The position numbers and the translations under genes were made by a program. Shown in pieces: positions 13,282 to 19,897 of a stretch of 19,897 nt of DNA. Source of the stretch: Prevotellaceae bacterium (GTDB taxonomy: Bacteria > Bacteroidota > Bacteroidia > Bacteroidales > Paludibacteraceae). How positions within the stretch are numbered: the first letter of the stretch is position 1; each line of letters starts with the position of its first letter. The notes below the pieces were generated by a model that saw nothing but the letters and a program-made list of their open reading frames with translations, searched no databases and was not told where the DNA came from. The stretch is taken from the NCBI GenBank assembly GCA_020636675.1, contig JACJXK010000031.1, forward strand, positions 1 through 19,897, given 5' to 3'.

Positions 13282-15786
13282 ATGAAAAAAGTTAGGATGG
13301 ATTTTTTAAATTTGAACGAGAATATTCATGTCTCGATTCGTATTGCCAAGTCTTTGGCTCGTGAGTATAGTAATGCAAAATATACGCCGGCTCATTTATT
13401 GAAGGCTCTTTTGCATAAAGAGGTCGGCTTGTCAGCTTTCGTGGAATCGATGGGAAAGGATCCTTCCTTTTTGGAGGAGTGGGCGGAGATTCATATCGAG
13501 GAGTGTGATAAATTGTCAGGAGTGTCAGAAGTTGAGGCTTCCGATGATTTGCCTGTGTTATTTGAAGAGGCGGACAATGTCCGTTTGAAGTTGGGTTTGT
13601 TGGAGATTAATCCCATTTGTCTCTTTTGTGCTTTGTCCAAACCGGGGATAGCCTTCTCTTCCGACCAGCTGAAATCGTTTCCTGTCAGGGAAAAGGAGAT
13701 TTTGGATTTCTATTGTGAAGCGGATGTTTCCCGAAAAGATGGCTCACAAAAGACGAAAAACACCTTGGATGGGGATGTTTCTGCCTGTTCTGCAACAAAT
13801 CTGATGAAATATTGTGTCCACAAAACAGAGGAGGCGCGCCAAGGCAAGTTACATCCGATTGTTTGCCGAGATAAGGAGATTAGGCAGATGACTGTGATTT
13901 TAGGAAGAAAGAGTAAACCCAATGTCCTGATAGTAGGCGATTCCGGAGTAGGGAAGACTGCAATGGTAGAGGGGTTGTCTTTCGACATTGTCAACGGAAA
14001 TGTGCCTTCCTTTCTTGAAGAGACGGAGGTCTGGGAGTTGGACTCCGGCGCGTTGATTGCGGGCGCAACCTATAAGGGGGAGATTGAAGATCGACTGAAA
14101 AATATCATAAAGGAGTTGAGGCAACAGGAGCGTGTCGTTCTGTTTGTTGATGACATACATGTCTTGTTGGATGCGAAACAAGGTAATTCTGGTGCGGTGA
14201 ATATACTGAAACCTGAGTTGGCAAAGGGCGTGTTGACCGTTATTGGAGCAACTACGGTGGATGAATATCGCAAACAGATAGAGCCTGACCATGCTTTTAA
14301 CCGTAGGTTTGAGATTCTGCGTCTTGACGAACCTACGTTGGATGATGCGGTTTCGATGATTCGGTTTCTAAAGACCGGTTATGAGGACTACCATCAGTTG
14401 GAGGTGGAGGATGCGGCCCTGTCTGTGTGCGTCCGGTTGGCAAAGCGATATGTGAAGGAAAGAAGATTGCCGGACTCTGCCATTGACCTGCTGGATAGGA
14501 CTATGGCTGCGGTAAAGATGGTGAATGAAACCACCTCGGCGGAAGCTTTGTGGTTGGCCCGTGAATTGGACGGGCTGGAGAACTTGTGCGTTGAGGTGCC
14601 GAATGAAGATATTCCGAATAGATTGAATAGATTGGAGATGGATGTCCGCAATAGGATTAGCCCTATTGTTAAAGATTGGATAGATGCCTCCTTGACGCCG
14701 GAGCCCACTACCGAAGTGCAACAGATGAAAGACAGGTTGTTGACCTTTTGTGCTAAATTGCAGGAGGTGTCCAAACAGAAGATAGGAACGGTGACGGCGG
14801 AACATGTAGCAGCGGTTGTTGCCAATGTCACGGGTATTCCCATCGGTAAGATTCAGGCGGGAGAGCGGGAGAAGTTGTTGAATATGGAAGCCTGTCTGCG
14901 AAACAGAGTGGTGGGGCAGGATAGGGCATTGAAGTCATTGGCTGATGCAATTTTGGAATCGCGGAGCGGAATGAATAAACCCGGACAGCCGATAGGCTCT
15001 TTCTTTTTCCTTGGTCCTACCGGAACGGGAAAGACGGAACTGACGAAAGCGTTGGCTGAGGCCCTATTTAATGATGAGAAGGCAATGATACGTTTTGACA
15101 TGTCAGAATTCAAGGAGGAGCATTCTGCGGCTCTGCTTTACGGCGCGCCTCCCGGATATGTGGGGTATGAGGAGGGCGGATTGCTTGTCAATAAGATACG
15201 GCAGCAGCCTTATGCCGTGGTGTTGTTTGATGAGATAGAGAAGGCACACCCTTCCGTGTTCGATATTTTTCTTCAGATTCTGGATGAGGGAAAGTTGCAT
15301 GATAGGCTGGGAAAGGAGGGCGATTTTTCTAATGCTATTATCATTTTCACTTCCAATGTGGGAAGTGAATGGTTGGCGAAAGAGTTGACGGAGGGGCGGG
15401 AGCCTACTACGCTTCAGATGATGGAAGTGATGGGAACTTATTTCCGTCCGGAATTTTTGGCACGACTGTCTGAGATAGTGCCGTTTTCGCCGATAGGAGA
15501 GTCTATCCTGATGCAGATTTTCGAGATTCAATTCAACGGATTCAGAAATCTGTTGCGCAATCAGGAATTGGATATGGAACTGACCGTTGATGCTAAAAGA
15601 ATGTTGGCGTTCAAGGGCTTTACCCCGAAATATGGGGCTCGTCAGATCTCCGGTGTAATCCGTAATTATTTGCGTCGTCCGGTTTCTAGAATGATTCTTT
15701 CCGGAGAAGCCCGGTCTGGTGATGTGATAAAAGGCGTGCTGGACGAACAAGGGGAATTGGCATTGGCTGTGGAGAAGACGGATTGA
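13282..15786 (+). CDS. tssH: TssH/ClpV-like AAA+ ATPase (Clp/Hsp100, double NBD)
   Basis: An 834-residue two-ring unfoldase of the ClpB/ClpV family; next to tssD it is most likely TssH, which disassembles contracted type VI sheaths. An N-terminal Clp-N domain (about 8-150) is followed by NBD1: Walker A GDSGVGKT (219-226), pore-loop region GATYKGEIEDR (261-271), Walker B VVLFVDDIH with D290-D291, and arginine fingers R341-R342. The middle domain (about 420-500) is short compared with ClpB, as expected for ClpV. NBD2 has GPTGTGKT (578-585), GAPPGYVGYEEGG (621-633) and VVLFDEIEKAH (D650-E651). NBD1 carries Asp where ClpB has the catalytic Glu. General ClpB is the alternative; operon context and the short middle domain favour TssH. 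Start ATG 13282; ATG 13297 is possible. Confidence 0.85.
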   Translation: MKKVRMDFLNLNENIHVSIRIAKSLAREYSNAKYTPAHLLKALLHKEVGLSAFVESMGKDPSFLEEWAEIHIEECDKLSGVSEVEASDDLPVLFEEADNVRLKLGLLEINPICLFCALSKPGIAFSSDQLKSFPVREKEILDFYCEADVSRKDGSQKTKNTLDGDVSACSATNLMKYCVHKTEEARQGKLHPIVCRDKEIRQMTVILGRKSKPNVLIVGDSGVGKTAMVEGLSFDIVNGNVPSFLEETEVWELDSGALIAGATYKGEIEDRLKNIIKELRQQERVVLFVDDIHVLLDAKQGNSGAVNILKPELAKGVLTVIGATTVDEYRKQIEPDHAFNRRFEILRLDEPTLDDAVSMIRFLKTGYEDYHQLEVEDAALSVCVRLAKRYVKERRLPDSAIDLLDRTMAAVKMVNETTSAEALWLARELDGLENLCVEVPNEDIPNRLNRLEMDVRNRISPIVKDWIDASLTPEPTTEVQQMKDRLLTFCAKLQEVSKQKIGTVTAEHVAAVVANVTGIPIGKIQAGEREKLLNMEACLRNRVVGQDRALKSLADAILESRSGMNKPGQPIGSFFFLGPTGTGKTELTKALAEALFNDEKAMIRFDMSEFKEEHSAALLYGAPPGYVGYEEGGLLVNKIRQQPYAVVLFDEIEKAHPSVFDIFLQILDEGKLHDRLGKEGDFSNAIIIFTSNVGSEWLAKELTEGREPTTLQMMEVMGTYFRPEFLARLSEIVPFSPIGESILMQIFEIQFNGFRNLLRNQELDMELTVDAKRMLAFKGFTPKYGARQISGVIRNYLRRPVSRMILSGEARSGDVIKGVLDEQGELALAVEKTD

Positions 15787-15813
15787 AATCGGAAGAGACA
15801 TTATGCCTTGAGG

Positions 15814-15848
15814 TTCAATACAAGGGGCGCTTCGTCCTTTGTGTTGAA
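15814..15848 (+). terminator. long perfect hairpin after tssH
   Basis: Bases 15814-15829 pair with 15833-15848 in an unbroken 16-bp stem (three G-T pairs), loop CTT, starting 28 nt after the tssH stop. Only TT follows, so it may act as a poor intrinsic terminator, a 3'-end stabiliser or both. Confidence 0.55.
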
Positions 15849-16026
15849 TTAATGGATGGGTTGCGGGTTTTGTGGAATTAAATTTCTTTATTGCCACAAT
15901 TAGAGTGCTTTATGAATTTTGAACGAATTTAATTTATTGAAATTAAGAATATTATCTATTTATACTTTGTTGTGAGAAGGAAACTAAAACACGTTTGAAA
16001 ATGCAGTGTTGTTTTTGAAATATTGC

Positions 16027-16034
16027 TATATTTG
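16027..16034 (+). promoter_or_regulatory. -7 element of a parA promoter
   Basis: TATATTTG fits TAnnTTTG and would start transcription near 16040, about 26 nt before the parA ATG at 16066. A TTTG lies at 15994-15997 but the spacing (29) is too long, so the -33 box is not recognisable. Confidence 0.5.
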
Positions 16035-16065
16035 CAAACTTGAAATAAAAATTTGCAAAGACAAT

Positions 16066-16833
16066 ATGGGTAAAATTATATCATTGGCAAATCAAAAGGG
16101 AGGGGTAGGAAAGACAACCTCTACGGTGAATCTTGCCGCAGCTCTGGCTGTGATGGAGAAGAAAGTCTTGATAGTGGACGCCGATCCGCAGGCCAACGCC
16201 TCTTCCGGTTTGGGTCTTGATGTTAAGAACCTAAAGAATACAATCTATGAATGTTTGGTTGATAAGATTGATGTCCGTTCCGCCATCTGCGATACGGATA
16301 TTGAATTCTTGAAAATCATACCATCCCATATTGATTTGGTAGGAGCGGAATTGGAGATGGTGAATCTTCCCGATAGGGAGACCATCTTGAGAAAGATACT
16401 ATTGTCTATTCGTGACGATTTCGATTATATACTGATCGATTGCTCTCCGTCTTTAGGCCTTATCACGTTGAATGCATTGACAGCCAACGATTCCGTCATT
16501 ATTCCCGTGCAGTGCGAATATTATGCGTTGGAAGGAATCTCTAAACTCTTGAATACGATTAAAATCGTAAAGAGCAAGCTGAACCCTAATCTGGAGATAG
16601 AAGGCTTCCTGTTGACCATGTATGATCCTCGTACGCGTCTGAACAATCAGGTGGTGGATGAGGTACAGAGGCATTTCGGCGATATGGTCTTCAAAACAAT
16701 AATCCAACGTAATGTGAAATTGGGAGAGGCACCTAGCTTCGGACAGTCCGTTATCTCTTATGATGCGGCGTCCAAGGGTGCTCAGAACTATATGGATTTG
16801 GCAAAAGAGCTTGTTGCGAAAGATGCTCAATAG
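16066..16833 (+). CDS. parA: chromosome partitioning ATPase ParA (Soj)
   Basis: A 255-residue deviant-Walker ATPase that moves ParB-parS complexes and helps segregate the chromosome origin. It starts directly with the fold: KIISLANQKGGVGKTTSTVN (deviant Walker A, Lys11 and Lys16), then VLIVDADPQANASSG (34-48) and YILIDCSPSLGL (121-132, Walker B). QRNVKLGEAPSFGQSV near the end is typical of chromosomal ParA/Soj. There is no N-terminal HTH, as in chromosomal rather than P1-type ParA. An upstream in-frame extension to 16006 lacks an ATG and crosses the -7 element, so ATG 16066 is the start. parB follows after 47 nt. Confidence 0.96.
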   Translation: MGKIISLANQKGGVGKTTSTVNLAAALAVMEKKVLIVDADPQANASSGLGLDVKNLKNTIYECLVDKIDVRSAICDTDIEFLKIIPSHIDLVGAELEMVNLPDRETILRKILLSIRDDFDYILIDCSPSLGLITLNALTANDSVIIPVQCEYYALEGISKLLNTIKIVKSKLNPNLEIEGFLLTMYDPRTRLNNQVVDEVQRHFGDMVFKTIIQRNVKLGEAPSFGQSVISYDAASKGAQNYMDLAKELVAKDAQ

Positions 16834-16880
16834 AGAATAATTGTTGTTTGACTTTTTTGATTTAGAAACAGATACAGAAT

Positions 16881-17786
16881 ATGGCAAAGAAATTTGGAGG
16901 TTTGGGTAAAGGATTGGGTGCGTTGATAGATAGTGCCGATGAACAAGAAATTGTGGCGGGTGGCTCTTCTTCCATAAACGAAGTCCCTCTTTCTGAGATT
17001 GAACCTAATCCGGATCAACCCAGGAAAAATTTTGGTACGGAGGCTTTATTGGAATTGTCGGATTCTATTCGTCAGTTGGGTGTGATCCAACCTATCACTC
17101 TACGCAAAGTAGAGGATCATAAATATATAATCATAGCCGGTGAACGCCGTTATAGGGCCGCAAAGATGGCCGAACTGACTACCGTTCCGGCTTATGTCCG
17201 CGAGATTTCCAACGAACAGATGATGGAGATGGCTCTCGTTGAAAATATTCAGCGTGAAGATTTGAACGCCATTGAGGTTGCCCTCTCTTATCAGAACCTG
17301 ATGGAGCTGTGTAGCTATACGCAAGAACAGTTGAGCGAGAGGGTGGGAAAGAAGAGGACGACCATCTCCAATTATTTACGTTTGTTGCGTCTCCCTGCTG
17401 AGATACAGGTGGCACTGAAGGATAAGAAGATTGATATGGGTCATGCTAGGGCCTTGATAGGAGTGGAAGACCCGGCTTCTCAGTTGGACATTTATAACCA
17501 GATAATTAAAAACAGCTATTCGGTACGTAAGGTGGAGGAGCTGGTCCGCACTTTGGCGGAGAAGTTGGATGAGAATCCTAATGTCCCTTCCGATGAGGGA
17601 AACCGACAAAAGGAGGGCGACGGAGAAGATGAGTATCTGCTTTTGAAAGATAAATTGGAGTCCTTGTTCACCTCCAAGGTCGATATCTCCAAAAACAACA
17701 AAGGGAAAGGCAAAATAACCATCCCTTTTAAAAATGATGAAGAGTTGGAGAAGATAATGGAGATTTTTGATTCCATACAGCGATAG
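16881..17786 (+). CDS. parB: chromosome partitioning protein ParB
   Basis: A 301-residue CTP-dependent DNA clamp that loads at parS and spreads. The N-terminal LGKGLGALI (8-16) is the ParA-stimulating peptide. The ParB/Srx domain carries DQPRKNF (45-51), GERRYRA (87-93) and ENIQREDLN (121-129), the residues that bind CTP. The central helix-turn-helix (about 148-172, LSERVGKKRTTISNYLRLL) reads parS. After a charged linker (about 225-250) comes the C-terminal dimerisation domain. Length is normal for chromosomal ParB. The next gene's conserved part begins shortly after the stop codon, so parA, parB and the DUF5683 gene form one operon. Confidence 0.96.
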   Translation: MAKKFGGLGKGLGALIDSADEQEIVAGGSSSINEVPLSEIEPNPDQPRKNFGTEALLELSDSIRQLGVIQPITLRKVEDHKYIIIAGERRYRAAKMAELTTVPAYVREISNEQMMEMALVENIQREDLNAIEVALSYQNLMELCSYTQEQLSERVGKKRTTISNYLRLLRLPAEIQVALKDKKIDMGHARALIGVEDPASQLDIYNQIIKNSYSVRKVEELVRTLAEKLDENPNVPSDEGNRQKEGDGEDEYLLLKDKLESLFTSKVDISKNNKGKGKITIPFKNDEELEKIMEIFDSIQR

Positions 17787-17841
17787 GCGGTGGTCTGTTG
17801 CTGCTTTTTTTGTTTTATCGTTCCTTGTAAAGAATATAGTT

Positions 17842-18519
17842 TTGAAAAAATATTCGATCATAATTGCCGTTACAATATTAGTGACGTTTTTGGAAAGTTT
17901 CAGTGTCATTGCCCAGGAAAGGGCGGATTCTACACTTTTGGTCACGGATGGCGGAAACGTATTTGTCGTATTGGACACGACCAGGGTTGAGGCAAAGGAT
18001 ACGGTGAGGGTGTTCACCTCCTCTTTCGTTCCCGATCCGGCCAAGGCTACTTGGTATGCGTTGGTATGTCCTGGTTTGGGCCAGATTTATAATCGGAGCT
18101 ATTGGAAGGTTCCGGTGCTCTATGGTGGCATTGTTACTTTGGGTTATCTGATTGTGTGGAACGGAAGAATGTATAACGATTATAGAAACGCTTATCATGA
18201 CATGATGGACAATGATCCAAATACGCATAGTTATGAGAGCTTGGTTTCCGGATATACAAGCTCCGATGCATCTTGGTTGCAAAGCACGCTGAAACGTAAA
18301 CGGGATATGTATAGACGGTATCGTGACATGAGCATATTCGGCATGGCCGGTCTTTATCTGGTTAGTGTAGTCGATGCGTTTGTCGATGCTCATTTATATG
18401 ATTTTACGGTTTCTGATGATTTGTCGTTGAGGGTGGAACCTGTGATCCGGCCTTATTTGAATGGACAAGAGTCGATGCAGCCAGCTGTTTACGGGTTCCA
18501 ATGTTCCGTTACGTTTTGA
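17842..18519 (+). CDS. DUF5683 domain-containing envelope protein
   Basis: A 225-residue protein of the Bacteroidota-specific DUF5683 family, usually found next to parB; function unknown. Conserved parts: FVPDPAKATWYALVCPGLGQ, IYNRSYWKVPVLYGG, then a membrane-like stretch (GGIVTLGYLIVW) and a second one (MAGLYLVSVVDAFVDAHL). No in-frame ATG precedes the conserved domain. Starting at TTG 17842 gives a clean signal peptide (KKYSIIIAVTILVTF..., cut after about residue 24 before QERAD), so this start is chosen. Another TTG at 17767 would overlap parB by 20 nt and add an odd second hydrophobic segment. The protein probably lies in the inner membrane or periplasm. mltD follows after 51 nt. Confidence 0.8.
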   Translation: MKKYSIIIAVTILVTFLESFSVIAQERADSTLLVTDGGNVFVVLDTTRVEAKDTVRVFTSSFVPDPAKATWYALVCPGLGQIYNRSYWKVPVLYGGIVTLGYLIVWNGRMYNDYRNAYHDMMDNDPNTHSYESLVSGYTSSDASWLQSTLKRKRDMYRRYRDMSIFGMAGLYLVSVVDAFVDAHLYDFTVSDDLSLRVEPVIRPYLNGQESMQPAVYGFQCSVTF

Positions 18520-18570
18520 TGTTTCTTTGAGGTTTTTTCTCCGGAAGGCCTCGTAATTTAGGTTTTTTTT

Positions 18571-19854
18571 ATGAAGCGGTTTTCTCTTTTTTCTCTGATA
18601 ATATTATTCGTATTCTCCAGCGTTTATGCTACTGATGATGCCGACAAGGACGATTCTTATCCTCCTATGCCGGTAGATCCTTCGGCTTTGGTCGGCGCAG
18701 AGGTTGTCCCTAATGAGTTCGATTCTAATTTGGATAGCTTGCTGCATCTGTTTAAGGTGAATGCATACGGGATGGTAGACTGTGTCTCCGATAGTTTGGG
18801 CTTTGTCTTGGAAGATAGCGTCTATATGCAGCGTCTTCAACAGATTCCTGCCATAATGGAGCTGAGCTATAATAATGTGGTGAAACGCTATATTGAACTG
18901 TATACGGTTAAGAAGAGAAAACAAGTGTCCTATATGTTGGGTGTGGGGAAATACTATTTCCCGATATTCGAACAGGCGCTTGATGCCGCCGGGCTTCCTC
19001 TTGAACTGAAGTATCTGCCGGTCATAGAGTCTGCGTTGAATCCGAAGGCGTTTTCGCGTGCCGGAGCTTCCGGCCTATGGCAGTTTATGTATGCCACCGG
19101 TAAGATATATGGATTGGAGGGTAACAGCTTGATTGACGAACGTCGTGATCCTATCAAGGCTACGGATGCTGCGGTGAAGTATCTCAAAGATCTGTATGGC
19201 ATCTATTCCGATTGGGCACTGGTTATTGCAGCCTATAATTGCGGTCCCGGAAATGTGAACAAGGCGATTAAACGGTCGGGAGGCAAACGGGACTATTGGG
19301 CTATCTATCCTTTTTTGCCGATAGAGACGAGAGGTTATGTGCCGGCTTTCATCGCGGCTACATATACGATGACTTATTACAAACAGCATGATCTTTGTCC
19401 CGTTCCTATCGAGATGCCTATATCTTGCGATACGTTGGTGTTGGCGGATAGAATTCATTTTCTTCAGATATCGGAGGTGTTGGGTGTGGAAATGTCGGAA
19501 TTGGAAAGCCTCAATCCTCAGTATCGCCGACAGATTATTCCGGGAAATGGATTGCCATACACGTTATGCTTGCCTCAAAAATATGTGAATAGTTTCTTGG
19601 AAAACAAGGATTCGATTCTCGCATATAAGTCTGATTCGTTGAATCTGAGCAGGGTGTCTGTGACCCCGGCCCGTATGGATTCCTATTATGGACGAGGCCG
19701 GCATGTGAAAGGTGGTAGTGTCCATGTGGTAAGAAGCGGAGAAAATCTTTCTACGATAGCTCGAAAATACAAAACTACAGTGGCCAATCTGAAAAGGTTG
19801 AATGGACTGAAATCCACTCGCATCAATAAAAGACAACGTCTTCGCGTGAAGTGA
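18571..19854 (+). CDS. mltD: membrane-bound lytic murein transglycosylase D-like, SLT plus LysM
   Basis: A 427-residue periplasmic enzyme that cleaves the glycan strands of peptidoglycan to 1,6-anhydro products. A signal peptide (MKRFSLFSLIILFVFSSVYA) leads the protein. The SLT domain spans about 115-270, with YLPVIESALNPKAFSR carrying the catalytic E153, then GASGLWQFM (165-173) and AAYNCGPGNVNKAI. Residues about 310-365 look like a degenerate LysM, and a clear LysM peptidoglycan-binding domain ends the protein (385-427, HVVRSGENLSTIARKYKTT). No lipobox cysteine is seen at the signal cleavage site, so it is probably soluble or only loosely attached, unlike E. coli MltD. It is the last complete gene, and the gene after it is not in the window. 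Confidence 0.94.
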   Translation: MKRFSLFSLIILFVFSSVYATDDADKDDSYPPMPVDPSALVGAEVVPNEFDSNLDSLLHLFKVNAYGMVDCVSDSLGFVLEDSVYMQRLQQIPAIMELSYNNVVKRYIELYTVKKRKQVSYMLGVGKYYFPIFEQALDAAGLPLELKYLPVIESALNPKAFSRAGASGLWQFMYATGKIYGLEGNSLIDERRDPIKATDAAVKYLKDLYGIYSDWALVIAAYNCGPGNVNKAIKRSGGKRDYWAIYPFLPIETRGYVPAFIAATYTMTYYKQHDLCPVPIEMPISCDTLVLADRIHFLQISEVLGVEMSELESLNPQYRRQIIPGNGLPYTLCLPQKYVNSFLENKDSILAYKSDSLNLSRVSVTPARMDSYYGRGRHVKGGSVHVVRSGENLSTIARKYKTTVANLKRLNGLKSTRINKRQRLRVK

Positions 19855-19897
19855 TTCTATAATTAGACGTAGTTGCTCGTAATCTAAGGAAGAGGAA

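Noticed and set aside
15986..16000. AAACACGTTT near parA as a possible parS site
   Set aside because: The known parS consensus TGTTTCACGTGAAACA is not matched; the centre is not palindromic.

Overview
The window looks like a chromosomal segment of a Bacteroidales bacterium (Bacteroidota). The evidence is: several promoters of the Bacteroidota type (TTTG, 18-20 nt spacer, TAnnTTTG); a tmRNA whose encoded tag reads GEDNYALAA, close to the GETNYALAA/GENNYALAA tags known in this order; the parA-parB-DUF5683-mltD gene order typical of the phylum; and Hcp proteins of the short TssD type found in Bacteroidota type VI secretion. Recognisable Shine-Dalgarno sites are scarce, as expected for the group. 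Genus cannot be fixed from this sequence.

Layout. 1-501 (-): 5' part of guaB (IMP dehydrogenase), running off the window. 670-1198 (+): promoter, tmRNA gene (ssrA) and intrinsic terminator. 1267-3006 (+): an AlbA_2/HATPase Schlafen-like putative regulator with a C-terminal winged-helix-like region. A symmetric hairpin (3033-3061) separates it from a run of minus-strand genes: a MurC-like Mur ligase, a YgiQ-type radical SAM protein with a probable leaderless promoter, an intracellular GH13 alpha-amylase and a class A penicillin-binding protein (PBP1A). 10827-11393 is non-coding and holds two near-identical repeats ending in 9-bp tandem arrays, plus other small palindromes with CTAC or GTAG in the loop. 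An Nth-family DNA glycosylase follows (-).

12221-15848 (+) is the most unusual part: two tandem TssD (Hcp-like tube) genes and a tssH (ClpV-like AAA+ unfoldase), behind their own promoter, with no sheath, baseplate, spike or membrane-complex gene in the window. It is an isolated subset of a type VI secretion system inserted between housekeeping genes. A long 16-bp hairpin closes it. 16027-19854 (+) is the core cluster parA, parB, DUF5683 and mltD (periplasmic lytic transglycosylase with LysM), whose products act in chromosome segregation and the cell envelope.

Theme: much of the window concerns the envelope and peptidoglycan (Mur ligase, PBP1A, MltD, DUF5683). Start sites were re-chosen where the longest reading frame begins with TTG or crosses a promoter (Mur ligase, YgiQ, PBP1A, ParA, DUF5683).
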